Assembly (NCBI RefSeq): GCF_000411255.1
Contig: NZ_KE150412.1
Location: forward strand, 2,342,310 to 2,406,309
Length of the DNA stretch: 64,000 nt
Direction of reading: 5' to 3'
DNA from: Paenibacillus sp. HGH0039
GTDB taxonomy: Bacteria; Bacillota; Bacilli; Paenibacillales; NBRC-103111
In this document: positions 46,518 to 55,850 of the stretch, piece by piece
How positions within the stretch are numbered: the stretch's first letter is position 1
Layout of the letters: every line of letters starts with the position of its first letter
The notes under the pieces: generated by a model
The model's input: only the letters and a program-made list of their open reading frames with translations
What the model was told of the DNA's origin: nothing
The model's database searches: none
Made by a program: the position numbers and the translations under genes

Positions 46518-47464
46518 AAGGCCTTTCTCCTTGCCAGCAGCATGTAAAGGAAGATGCCGCTTCCGATTACCCCGACCGTAAGCCCGATCGAAATCTCATA
46601 CGGGAAAATAATAATCCGTCCCAGAATGTCGCAGAAAAGGACGAACACGGCTCCTAGCAAGGCGGTGTGGGGCAGCGCCCGCTTCAGATTGTCTCCCATA
46701 TAGAGCGTGACGATGTTCGGAATGATCAGCCCCAGGAACGGCAGCGTACCGACCGTCAGAATGACCACGGAGGATACCAGGGCCACGATGACGAGCCCGA
46801 TGTTGACCACCTGCTTGTATTTCAGCCCCAGGTTGGTGGAGAACTCCTCCCCCATGCCGGCAATGGTAAACCGGTTGGCGTACAGATACGCGATAACGAG
46901 CACCGGGATCGAAATGTACATGATTTCGTACCGGCCCTTCATCACCATCGAGAAATCTCCTTGCAGCCACGAGGACATGTTCTGAATGAGATTGTTTTTG
47001 TAAGCGAAAAAGGTAGTGATAGAGCTTACGATATTTCCGAACATCAGACCCACCAGCGGGATGAAAATCGTATCCTTGTACTTCACGCGGTCGAGAATCT
47101 TCATAAAGATGAAAGTTCCCAGCAGAGCGAAAACGAAGGCGATCAACATCTTCTCCAGCGGACCGGCCGAAGTGAACAGCATCATCGAGACCAGAATGCC
47201 GAACCTTGCGGAATCCATCGTACCGGCCGTAGTCGGCGACACGAACTTATTGCGGCTCAGCTGCTGCATGATCAGGCCGATGACACTCATGCTCATGCCT
47301 GCGATCAGGATGCTGATCAACCGGGGGAGTCTGCTGACTAGCAGGATATGGACTTTATCGTCGCTCAGGTTGAACAGATCCAACGGGCTGATATCTTTCA
47401 CCCCGATAAAGATCGATGCGACGGATAAAACGATAAGCGCGATCACCAGATATCTCTTTTTCAT
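46514..47464 (-). CDS. yclN: Siderophore ABC transporter permease (YclN-like)
   Basis: A 316-residue FecCD-family permease with about ten helices. 'LVSRLPRLISILIAGMSMSV' and 'VGTLPFLGLIIPNIVTLYMG' are family blocks. It is the first gene of the importer operon, downstream of a sigma-A promoter and two overlapping Fur boxes. It should be expressed when iron is scarce. Confidence 0.93.
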   Translation of the reverse strand: MKKRYLVIALIVLSVASIFIGVKDISPLDLFNLSDDKVHILLVSRLPRLISILIAGMSMSVIGLIMQQLSRNKFVSPTTAGTMDSARFGILVSMMLFTSAGPLEKMLIAFVFALLGTFIFMKILDRVKYKDTIFIPLVGLMFGNIVSSITTFFAYKNNLIQNMSSWLQGDFSMVMKGRYEIMYISIPVLVIAYLYANRFTIAGMGEEFSTNLGLKYKQVVNIGLVIVALVSSVVILTVGTLPFLGLIIPNIVTLYMGDNLKRALPHTALLGAVFVLFCDILGRIIIFPYEISIGLTVGVIGSGIFLYMLLARRKAL

Positions 47465-47517
47465 AAGCTGTCCTTTAGGCGGGTAATTTGGTTATGTAGC
47501 TTTGTAGTAAGAATGTT

Positions 47518-47544
47518 TCTCATTAATAATGAGATTCATTATCA
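47518..47544. promoter_or_regulatory. Two overlapping Fur boxes
   Basis: TCTCATTAATAATGAGA (47518-47534) is a perfect palindrome, and TGAGATTCATTATCA (47530-47544) matches the 7-1-7 Fur consensus with a few mismatches. They lie just downstream of the -10 element of the yclN promoter, so Fur with iron would block transcription. Confidence 0.85.
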
Positions 47545-47560
47545 TTTGGGTTCGTAGAGT

Positions 47561-47588
47561 ATTATAACATCTCCCCCAGTTGTGTCAA
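47561..47588 (-). promoter_or_regulatory. Sigma-A promoter of the siderophore operon
   Basis: On the minus strand a perfect TTGACA is followed after 16 bases by a perfect TATAAT, directly before the Fur boxes. Confidence 0.85.
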
Positions 47589-47642
47589 CCGGATGGGATG
47601 ATATTTCTAGTAGTAGGACAATAAAAAGAAAATATTCAGCAA

Positions 47643-47840
47643 TTAATTCCCAAATACGCGCTGATAAATGTAGATGCCGTCCATTAACCCTTGCTTGTAC
47701 ATAAGCTCAATTGCCAACGCGGTTTGAATTTGTCCCTCTTCTTCGTATTTCAACAGCAACTCCCTTTGTTCATCCGAGGCTTGCTCAAGAACTTCATTAA
47801 ATTTTGTCTTAAGTAGCTGCCTCAAATGAACTTTTTGCAA
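47643..47840 (-). CDS. Small helical hypothetical protein
   Basis: A 65-residue, probably all-helical protein: 'LLKTKFNEVLEQASDEQREL', then 'QIQTALAIELMYKQGLMDGI' and 'YIYQRVFGN'. It resembles small proteins of Bacillus and Paenibacillus annotated only as domains of unknown function. It is AT-rich like the DinB gene that follows on the other strand. Confidence 0.6.
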   Translation of the reverse strand: MQKVHLRQLLKTKFNEVLEQASDEQRELLLKYEEEGQIQTALAIELMYKQGLMDGIYIYQRVFGN

Positions 47841-47989
47841 AACATCACCAAAAAGTGTTTAAAGATTATAAAAAGTTCGATGGGAAAATAATACTAGAAT
47901 AGAATTTTGCCATTGAACTAACGGCGAACGTTGGTTCAACATGAATACTAGCAGGTCGCCGCATATTAGTAAGGAGGAGTGTGAAAAGT

Positions 47990-48487
47990 ATGTTTCATGT
48001 AAAAGATATTTTATCCGATCAGTTATTAGCAAATGCTAATGACCCTAGTTGGTACCTACCATTTTCAGCTGCAGTCGAAAATTTGTCAGAGGAAGTAGCT
48101 TTTTGGAAACCTAGTGAAGATAGTAATAGTATCGCTGAAATTGTGCAGCATTTACTTTATTGGAATGAAACCTGGCAAACCAGGTACCAAAAATCTGATG
48201 TCAATACCGTGCCTTCCATAGAAAATAATAATAAAAGTTTTATCATTCCTAAGGACAAAAAATTCACTGATTTAAAAGATCAATTATTAGATGTGCTTTT
48301 AAAATGGCAAGATCTACTTACTGAAGAAAAAGTCGAAAGTGATGTAATCGGGTTTCCAGTGGCTGCCAAGTGGTGGGAGTTACTTGGAAATTTATCAACT
48401 CATAATGCATATCACATTGGTCAAATCTGTTATATTCGGAAGCTACAAAAGAGCTGGAATGTAGATGAAAAACAAGAAATAATTTGA
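47990..48487 (+). CDS. DinB-like family protein (AT-rich)
   Basis: A 165-residue DinB_2-type four-helix bundle. Likely metal His residues are in 'IAEIVQHLLYWNETWQ' and 'LSTHNAYHIGQICYIRKLQK'. AAGGAGGA lies 11 bases before the ATG at 47990; an in-frame GTG at 47981 is too close to it. The gene is clearly more AT-rich than most of the window, with AT-ending codons, which suggests acquisition from a lower-GC Bacillus-like donor. It is unrelated in sequence detail to the DinB gene at 38.5 kb. Confidence 0.85.
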   Translation: MFHVKDILSDQLLANANDPSWYLPFSAAVENLSEEVAFWKPSEDSNSIAEIVQHLLYWNETWQTRYQKSDVNTVPSIENNNKSFIIPKDKKFTDLKDQLLDVLLKWQDLLTEEKVESDVIGFPVAAKWWELLGNLSTHNAYHIGQICYIRKLQKSWNVDEKQEII

Positions 48488-48491
48488 CGAG

Positions 48492-48620
48492 ATGAATGAT
48501 TCCTTATGGAAATTCTTTGAAGAGACGCATCTCGATTATGAGGGAAACATTATCCTAGTTCCTCAAAACTGGCTTTTTAGCGACGAGCTTCTCACTTCTA
48601 CGACTTTAGCCTATTTTTAA
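48492..48620 (+). CDS. Possible 42-residue ORF, perhaps a gene fragment
   Basis: An ATG eight bases after the DinB stop opens a 42-codon frame starting MNDSLWKFFEETHLDYEGN and ending TTLAYF. No good ribosome binding site is visible. It may be a small coupled gene or the remnant of a longer one. The rest of the gap 48621-48933 holds a terminator, the alpha-mannosidase remnant and the cupin promoter region. Confidence 0.3.
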   Translation: MNDSLWKFFEETHLDYEGNIILVPQNWLFSDELLTSTTLAYF

Positions 48621-48749
48621 ACATGACGAATAGCCCGGTAGGCGCACCTCTGAGCCAGTAAGCAAGATAATGAACAACCGATGCGATTTGTACCACCTGT
48701 ACACTTTCAGGAAAATTTCGCTTGCTTAACTATTCGTTGCAAAAAGTAC

Positions 48750-48775
48750 AAGCCGGAGCAGAGCGCTCCGGCTTT
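48750..48775. terminator. Hairpin terminator next to the alpha-mannosidase remnant
   Basis: AAGCCGGAGC pairs perfectly with GCTCCGGCTT around a five-base loop. On the minus strand it lies 15 bases after the stop codon of the remnant, so it was probably that gene's terminator. Confidence 0.7.
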
Positions 48776-48790
48776 AATCATTTTATTATT

Positions 48791-48832
48791 CTATCGGCGA
48801 AGCCCGATGATGGTCACGATCTCATGAGGCGC
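48791..48832 (-). pseudogene. 3' remnant of a second GH38 alpha-mannosidase gene
   Basis: These 42 bases repeat the last 39 bases of the intact GH38 gene (49628-49666), with one synonymous change and one inserted codon. Read on the minus strand they encode APHEIVTIIGLRR and a TAG stop, against APHEIVTIGLRR and TAG in the intact gene. Nothing upstream continues the similarity. It is the tail of a lost paralogue or a diverged partial duplication. Confidence 0.75.
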
Positions 48833-48933
48833 ACCTGTTCTGTCAACCGATCGAAGATATTTTTAAGTGTACCCATGCCCAAGTCATATGAATACCCTAT
48901 TCTATACTTCTGTGAAGGGAATGAGGAAACTCC

Positions 48934-49494
48934 ATGTATTACGCCGGAAATAGGTTTCCATATCCATACTACGTTAACGCACCCGTGTATAACTATGCCA
49001 GACAGCCTGTGTACCGGGCTATTCCACATGAATTAGAGAATGCAGACCGATTGGGTCATCGGCAACCTTCGAACATGAACGGCAAAACCGAGTTGAAAGA
49101 TTATGGAAGAACACCGTTTGTCGTGAATATTAGCGAGGCTGCAAAGCAAAACAATACTTATCGCACTGCCATATGGACAGGAGATCATTTACAAGTCACG
49201 GTGATGAGTATCAACCCTGGAGAAGACATCGGTTTAGAAGTTCATCCCACAACTGACCAATTCTTGCGTATTGAACAGGGTCAAGGTCTCGTTCAAATGG
49301 GGGATACCAAAGATCATTTAAATGTTCAAAAAAGAGTCTATGATGAATACGCGATCATGGTACCCGCCGGTAAATGGCACAATGTAACCAATACGGGCCA
49401 TACACCGCTTAAGCTTTATTCTATTTATGCGCCTCCGGAGCATCCGTTCGGTACGATCCATAGAACGAAAGCAGACGCAATGGCTGCCGAATAA
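48934..49494 (+). CDS. Cupin-domain protein
   Basis: A 186-residue protein. The N-terminal ~45 residues are Tyr/Pro/Asn-rich ('AGNRFPYPYYVNAPVYNYAR'), as in some spore or surface proteins. A cupin barrel follows with both metal motifs: 'GEDIGLEVHPTTDQFLRIEQ' and 'MVPAGKWHNVTNTG' (G-x5-H-x3-E-like and PxGxxHxxxN). Similar proteins are annotated only as cupins. The start follows GGAATGAGGAAACTCC, and a strong terminator follows. Neighbouring AT-rich and remnant sequence suggests that this stretch was rearranged. Confidence 0.85.
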   Translation: MYYAGNRFPYPYYVNAPVYNYARQPVYRAIPHELENADRLGHRQPSNMNGKTELKDYGRTPFVVNISEAAKQNNTYRTAIWTGDHLQVTVMSINPGEDIGLEVHPTTDQFLRIEQGQGLVQMGDTKDHLNVQKRVYDEYAIMVPAGKWHNVTNTGHTPLKLYSIYAPPEHPFGTIHRTKADAMAAE

Positions 49495-49567
49495 AAACCA
49501 TATACCCGCAGACATCCTCCATTAAGGTAACAGGCTCCGTAACAGACCCTTCTTTGAGGACAAAAAT

Positions 49568-49613
49568 AAAATCGGGCAGACTCCGGCCTTAACAGCCGCA
49601 GTCTGCCCGATTT
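49568..49613. terminator. Bidirectional terminator between cupin and GH38 genes
   Basis: AAATCGGGCAGACT pairs perfectly with AGTCTGCCCGATTT, with CGGC/GCCG inside. Confidence 0.9.
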
Positions 49614-49627
49614 GTTTGATTGATCTT

Positions 49628-52351
49628 CTAACGGCGAAGCCCGATGGTCACGATCTCATGAGGCGCGACAGACACGCGGATAGCGCCGTTCTCCGCAGGA
49701 ATCGCCTCCCCTGCTTCCTCCATGATGCTGCTCTTGTAGAAGCCGCTGTGAGGCAGCGAGGTACGCACAGGCAGCTCCGCCTGCTGCGGGCTCATGTTGA
49801 ACCAGCGGAGCAGAATGTCTCCCGACTCCTCGTTCATTTTGAGCGAGGAGAAGGACAGCTCCCGGCTCTCCCAATGGACAGGCGCGTAGACAGGCTTAAC
49901 AGCGCCTGTATGCACGCCGGTCTGGCTGAGAGTCCATGGGATCTGGAACTGGTACGCCTGCGCATAAGCGCCGGAGGCGATGCCGTCTCCGCTGTGCGGG
50001 ATCAGCATCAGACGGACTATGTGTTCGCCCAGACACTGCGCTTCCGGTGTCGGGAACAGTCCCCAGTCGCCGAGCTCTCCGACCGCACGGAGCAGCGTTA
50101 CGGCGATGGTGTTGCGCCCGTCGCGCAGCACTTCGTACTCGCTCAGGCCGAGGTTGGCGACCGTCAGCCCGGCCTGAGCCTCGCTCACATCGACAAACGC
50201 CTGCTGATGCTGCGTGTTGCTCGGGTTTTCCCACTCAGCCGCAGGCTCGTTGTCCCGGCGGGCGATTTCGAAGACGGAATCAGCCGCATGCGAGCCGGCC
50301 TGAAGGTCCGTCGGGAACAGCGCGCGGATGCGGTGATCCTTCGCCTGATTGTTGAAGGAGACGGAAAGCTCCACGCCCTTGCCTCCGCGGTCCAGGCTGA
50401 CGACGGTGCGGATGACCATCGGCACCGTTTCGGCGGAACGCTGGGCTTTGCGGTGCGGGAAATAGACGATTTCCCGCTGCTCCCGGTCCAGCGTCTCGTC
50501 GGCGGACACGGGAATCTCCCACTCGTGGACGATTTCCACGGAAGCGCGGAAAGCCGTGTCTTCCAGCACGCGGACCTGTGCGGGAAGACCTTTCGTGGTC
50601 AGCGCGGTTTCGCCTTCCGGCTGCTTGTACATGTACTCGTTGCCGATGTCTCCGGTGTTCTCGTACACGCCAAGGTCGCGGTACGTCCGTCCGTTTGCCT
50701 TGTCGGTCAGCGCAAACGATCCGTCTTGCGCGATCTCGACTTTGAGGCTCTCGTTCTCCAGCACGCGTTCGCCTGCGAACAGGGAAGCAGGCGCGGACGG
50801 CGCCTTATCGCTGCGCACCCACGCGTAGGTCTGGAGTCCGAGCGCCGGAACGTTCCGCGCTTCGAACGTCAGTTTCACCTTGCGGCACGAATACGGCTGG
50901 CGGAACTGGTCGTCCGGCAGGTCGTAGCCGAACAGGAGTCCAAGGTCCTCCACCGTGCACGGGATGACCTTGCCTTCCGCGTCGACAAGCACACGGCCCG
51001 ACAGGTCCACGTTCTTCATGCGGCTTGCCGTTTCTTCCAGGGAATAGCCTTCCCGGAAGTACAGACGCGCCGCATCAAGCTCGATGGAGACGGTGCCGGT
51101 GCGTTCCCAGCCTGTCGTGTTGAACACGACGACCGGTAGCGCATCCTCGCCGAATCCCGCGAACGCGCTCGTGTCGACCGCTTCGGCGATGGCACGCTTG
51201 CTGTCGTCCACGATGGCTTCCGCCACGTGGCGGCTCTTCTCGAACCGCGTCACCATTTCGCGGTGCACTTCGTCCACGCTGCAGCCGCAGATGCTGTCAT
51301 GCGGGTGGTTCTGCATCAGCGTTTTCCAGGCATACGTAAACAGATGATGCGGGTACTGCTCTCCGAGCAGATGCGCGAAGGAAGCGAGCGGCTCGGCCAC
51401 TTTTTCAAGCAGCGCCTGGCCTTCCTGGTTCATCTGCTTCAAATAGACGCGGGCCGACGCCGTGTTGACGAGCGTAGACCAGCCGTCCGTACGCTGGCTG
51501 CGCAGCTCGCCCTTGACGGAGGACAGCTCGCGCTCCACGCTGTCGCCCAGCGCCTCCAGATAAGCCGCGAAGTTCGAATGGACGAACTCCGTGTCCGGGT
51601 ACAGCTTCCGCGCCGTTTCGATCGCCTCGGGCAGGTCGAGCTGGATCGGCTGATGGTCGCAGCCGTTCATGAACAACAGCTCGCCCGTGGACGCGTACTT
51701 CTCGGCGTCCGCAAGCTTGCGGGCCCAGTACGCCTTCGCTTCCTCTTCTCCGGCCGGCACTTCGTTGCCGTTGGAGTACCAGTTCGCGAACAGGACGCCA
51801 AGCACCTTGGAGCCGTCCGATCCTTCCCAGATCAGCTCCGAGAACGACGATTCGTATCCGGAATCCGATACGGTGTTGTTAAAGCCGGTCGGCTTCACGC
51901 CGCGTCCGAAGAACGCGTTGCGGATGCCCGCCTGCTGCAAAATCTGGGGCGCCTGCCCGTAAATGCCGAACGTATCCGGGAAATAGCCGATTTTGGATAC
52001 CGGGCCGTACCGTTTGGCATCTTGATGCCCGATTTGCATGTTCCGCACGTTCGCCTCGGGGCTGGTCAGAAAAGCATCCTGCAGAATGTACCAGGGGCCG
52101 ATAAAAATACGTCCTTCGCGGATGTATTTCTCCAGGCGCTCTTTCTGCTCCGGGCGGACCTGCAAATAGTCTTCGAGAATGATGGTCTGGCCGTCGAGAT
52201 AAAAGCTTTTGTACTCGGGTCCCGCATCCAATTTATCCAGCAGCGTATCGACCAGCCTGACTAGCCGGACGTGGTGCTTTTCGTAAGGCAGGTACCACTC
52301 GCGGTCCCAATGCGTATGGGAAATGATGTGCGCCGTTCTTTTTTTGCTCAT
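49628..52351 (-). CDS. GH38 alpha-mannosidase
   Basis: A 907-residue cytoplasmic glycosidase. The N-terminal zinc site 'ISHTHWDREWYLPYE' contains the conserved His and Asp; the nucleophile is the Asp of 'GYFPDTFGIYGQAPQ' (~126); 'NHPHDSICGCSVDEVHREM' provides another metal His. The C-terminal half is the usual beta-sandwich region. Bacterial GH38 enzymes remove alpha-mannose (often alpha-1,2/1,3, or from mannosylglycerate) inside the cell. No signal peptide is seen. GGAGG precedes the ATG. It is the last gene of the mannoside locus. Confidence 0.95.
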   Translation of the reverse strand: MSKKRTAHIISHTHWDREWYLPYEKHHVRLVRLVDTLLDKLDAGPEYKSFYLDGQTIILEDYLQVRPEQKERLEKYIREGRIFIGPWYILQDAFLTSPEANVRNMQIGHQDAKRYGPVSKIGYFPDTFGIYGQAPQILQQAGIRNAFFGRGVKPTGFNNTVSDSGYESSFSELIWEGSDGSKVLGVLFANWYSNGNEVPAGEEEAKAYWARKLADAEKYASTGELLFMNGCDHQPIQLDLPEAIETARKLYPDTEFVHSNFAAYLEALGDSVERELSSVKGELRSQRTDGWSTLVNTASARVYLKQMNQEGQALLEKVAEPLASFAHLLGEQYPHHLFTYAWKTLMQNHPHDSICGCSVDEVHREMVTRFEKSRHVAEAIVDDSKRAIAEAVDTSAFAGFGEDALPVVVFNTTGWERTGTVSIELDAARLYFREGYSLEETASRMKNVDLSGRVLVDAEGKVIPCTVEDLGLLFGYDLPDDQFRQPYSCRKVKLTFEARNVPALGLQTYAWVRSDKAPSAPASLFAGERVLENESLKVEIAQDGSFALTDKANGRTYRDLGVYENTGDIGNEYMYKQPEGETALTTKGLPAQVRVLEDTAFRASVEIVHEWEIPVSADETLDREQREIVYFPHRKAQRSAETVPMVIRTVVSLDRGGKGVELSVSFNNQAKDHRIRALFPTDLQAGSHAADSVFEIARRDNEPAAEWENPSNTQHQQAFVDVSEAQAGLTVANLGLSEYEVLRDGRNTIAVTLLRAVGELGDWGLFPTPEAQCLGEHIVRLMLIPHSGDGIASGAYAQAYQFQIPWTLSQTGVHTGAVKPVYAPVHWESRELSFSSLKMNEESGDILLRWFNMSPQQAELPVRTSLPHSGFYKSSIMEEAGEAIPAENGAIRVSVAPHEIVTIGLRR

Positions 52352-52556
52352 GATCTTTCGCCTCCTGGCCTTTCTTTGTCGTGGTGCCGTTTGTTTGCAG
52401 ATCTTCTATTGAAAAAAGGGCCGGAGAGCTCCGCATCCGAGCGGCGTGTTCTCCAGCATGAATTGTCGTTAGTTAAAAGGGTCTGCCTGACGGGTTAAGG
52501 ATAACGCAGGTACGTGCAGACGTACCCGAACACGTACCCTTACGCTCCCTCGCGTT

Positions 52557-55500
52557 TTACTCGTTACCTACGCGAATTTGAACCTCATCCGGCCGGTAAA
52601 CGGCGAGAAGCTTGCCTGCCGAATCGGCGGCGAACAAGACGGACCGCTCTTTCTCCAGCAGGAAGGAGTAGACCGCGCCGGTCTCCGTGTCCTTCACTTC
52701 TACAGGGGCGTCCCAGGCGAATTCGGAAACGAATACGAAGAGCGAGCCTTCCTTGAAGCTGATTTTGCGGCCGTACACGCCCGGCAGATTACCCCCGCGG
52801 CGCCATTCCAGACCGCTCTCGCAGCCCGCCGCCTCAAGAGCGTACCGGTAGAGTTCGGCGACGGCTTCGGTTCTCTCGTTAAGCTCGACAGGCAGCGGGC
52901 TCCAGATCAGGCGGCCCTTGCCGAGCGGGATATCCACAACAGCGTCGCCTTGCGGGCTGTCAGCTTTTTGTCCCGTTACACCGGTTCCGGTTGGGGCTCC
53001 CGCGCCGATGACGCCTCCTTGCCCGGAGTCGTTCAGACGGATTTCCTTGACGGTTTCCGCAATGCGTCTCTGTCCGAATGAAACCGGCTGGATGGAGCCG
53101 CCGATGCTCAGCATTTCTTCCCGGCGTACGTTGGCGAGCTTGCCGCTGCCAAGCACATCGTCCAGGCGGGCCGTCTCTCTCCAGTACGCGTCGATGCCCA
53201 GCGGACCTGTCGCCAGCAGCACGGCTCCCGTACGTTTTACAAACTCCACGAGCTCCGCCATCGCTTGATCGTCCACGTTATGGGCGCTCGGCAGCAGAAT
53301 CAGCTTGACCGGACCCTGCTCCAGCGCATCCAGGTGATACTCCGAAACCGCCCGGAAAGGCTGGTTAAGCTGGTAAGCCAGCACACGCGTCAGCCGTGTA
53401 GTGGCATCGAAGGCCAGCTTCCGGTTCGAAAAATCGTTCGAATACGGGAAAACGGCGACGATATCTTCCAGTTTCCGTTCCCGGAACAAATCGCGGATAC
53501 CGGCCATAAACGTTCCGAAGTCATAGGAAACGTCCGCTTCCGGCTTCTCCGTGCCGTCTGCCCGGAGAGCCCCGATATGCGATTCGTTGGCATTATCCAT
53601 GTAAAAGTTCGTGTTCCAGATCCAGTGAACCGCCCCTGCGCCGCCTGTCGCGAACGCGTAGGCATACTTGCGCTCCAGCAGGTTCCGCAGCTCCGTCTCG
53701 GTCCGTTTCGCCCGGCCGTCCGGCGTTTCCACGTACATGATGCCGGTTTCCTGGACGAGATTCGGCTTATGCGCCGTTTTGGCGAAAATGCCGTCCCAGA
53801 GAAGCTGATCGTTCAGCCACCAGGAATGCACGGTCGTATAGTCGACGGCTTCTTCGTAGAAGAACGGCGACGGTCTCTGGGCTCCGAGCGCTTCGTCCTG
53901 CCCGACCGTCACGAGATGATCCGGGCACTGCTCCTTGATCGTCTCGTAGAGCTCCCGGGCCCAGCGGTTGTGCATGTCCATGGAGAACAGGCAGTAGTCC
54001 AGCCAGCGGGTCCCTTTCTTGCCGCGGTGCATATCCTGCACATCGAAATTGATCTCCTCGGCTTCCGGTAGGGCAGCCGCCGCAAAATCCGGAAGCTGCT
54101 CCGGGGACATGTTCCACCGCTCCTGAAGCGCTTCGATAGAGCCGTGCCGCTCGCGGAGCCACTCGATAAAGGCCGCTTTCTCAAAAGGATCGCGGCAGGA
54201 GCGCGGGCCGTCGGAGAAGATTTTTTCCGGCTCGAACATGGACGGCTCGTTGATCAGATCCCAATCCACGTTCTTCGTATTCCGGTGGCGCGAAACGATG
54301 GAGCGGATAAACCGCTTCTGCGCTTCCACGCTCTGCGGATCGAGGTAAGGATTGACCCCTTCCCACGTTTCCGGCGTAAAGGAGAAAAACGTAAACGTGA
54401 CCTGCAAGCCGTGCTTCTTGGCCGTCATCAGGAACGCGTCGATCGCCCGAAGTACATCCTCCGACACATGGCCGTCCACCTGCATAATGTTGCGGTAAGC
54501 GGTCCAGATGCCTGTGCGGATCCAATTGATGCCCGCGCGGGCCATCTGGGCCATATCGCGGTCCCATACCGCCGCGTTAGGCAGGAACAGGAACTTGCGG
54601 GCCACGTCGGAAGTCATGTAGGTCATGCCGACAACCGGCAGCGGCCTGCCGTCTTGGATGAAGTAGTCGCGGTCCCGGCCGATCGGCTGGCCTTCCGCCA
54701 GCATCTTGGCGTCCAGGCCCCAGAACCCTTGGCGCAGGATGCGGATCTCGCCGCGCGCCGATTCGGCCCGGCATTCCACCCGGTACAGCCCGCTTCGCAT
54801 GTCGAGCGGGACCGGGATACGGACGAGGCCGAATTCGCCGGTTACCTCCTGCTGCAGCTCACACGTCCACCGATCGGAGGTGCTCTCGTGCTCCACGGTG
54901 ATGGAGAACGTCCAGTCCTCCGTCCGTTTCGCACGACTGTCCGCGCAAGCGCGCGTCATCCGCTGGGTCTGCAGGGTAAGCTGCGGACGCTCGCCTGCTT
55001 CGTAGGAAGCGTAATTCGGCTTCAGCCACAGCTCGGTCACGCCTGCCGCGCAGAATTCCGTCCACTGCTTGAGCGCCGCGGCGCCGCCCTGCTCCCAGAA
55101 TAGCGCGCGGAGCGGCTGGTTCACGAACAGCCAGCGCGAGCCTTCGAACTTGCCGCGCGAGTTTTCCCACAGCACGACGGGGGCCGACACTTCGCGGCCT
55201 TCCGCGGTAATCCCTTTGAGCAGCGGATAAATCTGCGTGCTCATCGGTCCGGCGGAGCCCATCTGGTGCGGGAGATCGCTTGTTTTGGTCACGTGCGGCA
55301 CGAGATTCCACGTGTCCGTCACGCTAAACAGCGATTCTTGCCCCGCCAGCAGTGGGACCGTGTCCGAAGCGGACAGTTCCTCCGCGGAAGATGCGTCCAC
55401 GCGAAGCGCCTCGTGGATGTGCAGCTCCTGGTGGTAAGCCGTCTGCTCGGCTTCCACGTGCCATTCGCCGCCCTCGCGGCGTACCGGATGCTTGAACGGC

Positions 55501-55850
55501 GCGCCGCCGACGGAGATCAGGCTGCCGCCTCTCGACAGGAAGCCGAGAATGGCCGGCCACGCCGCCTTCGGGAAATACGGCGCGTGCAGGTTCACGAAGC
55601 AGCCGCCGGCCGCTTCGTTCAGGGCTTCGGCCAAGCCGTCTGCGCTGACGAAGTTCCCGATACCCGCCAGGGTATCGGTCTGGAGCGCGGCGCCGGCAGC
55701 GCCCGTTAAGCCCGCGGCGGAGTCCGGCTGCCGAACCTCTTCCTTCAGGACCGGCACGGTCTGCCGGCCTGTTTTCACGTTTGCTTGTTCGGCGGTGCTT
55801 ATCGGAAACGACGGATCATAGAAAAGAACGACCGGCTGATTCACGCTCAT
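52557..55850 (-). CDS. Large clan-A glycoside hydrolase, unassigned (GH5/GH42-like)
   Basis: A 1097-residue protein. Its TIM barrel has an acid/base Glu in 'DWDLINEPSMF' (~533) and a nucleophile-like Glu in 'NLVQETGIMY' (~700). Downstream, 'VKLILLPSAHNVDDQAMAEL' resembles the trimerisation domain of GH42 beta-galactosidases. The first ~400 residues form beta-rich domains with no signal peptide. The ATG at 55850 overlaps the GH125 stop as ATGA, with AAGGACGG upstream. Between GH125 and GH38 it probably acts on the same glycan, perhaps on a beta-linked core sugar (inference). Confidence 0.8.
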   Translation of the reverse strand: MSVNQPVVLFYDPSFPISTAEQANVKTGRQTVPVLKEEVRQPDSAAGLTGAAGAALQTDTLAGIGNFVSADGLAEALNEAAGGCFVNLHAPYFPKAAWPAILGFLSRGGSLISVGGAPFKHPVRREGGEWHVEAEQTAYHQELHIHEALRVDASSAEELSASDTVPLLAGQESLFSVTDTWNLVPHVTKTSDLPHQMGSAGPMSTQIYPLLKGITAEGREVSAPVVLWENSRGKFEGSRWLFVNQPLRALFWEQGGAAALKQWTEFCAAGVTELWLKPNYASYEAGERPQLTLQTQRMTRACADSRAKRTEDWTFSITVEHESTSDRWTCELQQEVTGEFGLVRIPVPLDMRSGLYRVECRAESARGEIRILRQGFWGLDAKMLAEGQPIGRDRDYFIQDGRPLPVVGMTYMTSDVARKFLFLPNAAVWDRDMAQMARAGINWIRTGIWTAYRNIMQVDGHVSEDVLRAIDAFLMTAKKHGLQVTFTFFSFTPETWEGVNPYLDPQSVEAQKRFIRSIVSRHRNTKNVDWDLINEPSMFEPEKIFSDGPRSCRDPFEKAAFIEWLRERHGSIEALQERWNMSPEQLPDFAAAALPEAEEINFDVQDMHRGKKGTRWLDYCLFSMDMHNRWARELYETIKEQCPDHLVTVGQDEALGAQRPSPFFYEEAVDYTTVHSWWLNDQLLWDGIFAKTAHKPNLVQETGIMYVETPDGRAKRTETELRNLLERKYAYAFATGGAGAVHWIWNTNFYMDNANESHIGALRADGTEKPEADVSYDFGTFMAGIRDLFRERKLEDIVAVFPYSNDFSNRKLAFDATTRLTRVLAYQLNQPFRAVSEYHLDALEQGPVKLILLPSAHNVDDQAMAELVEFVKRTGAVLLATGPLGIDAYWRETARLDDVLGSGKLANVRREEMLSIGGSIQPVSFGQRRIAETVKEIRLNDSGQGGVIGAGAPTGTGVTGQKADSPQGDAVVDIPLGKGRLIWSPLPVELNERTEAVAELYRYALEAAGCESGLEWRRGGNLPGVYGRKISFKEGSLFVFVSEFAWDAPVEVKDTETGAVYSFLLEKERSVLFAADSAGKLLAVYRPDEVQIRVGNE

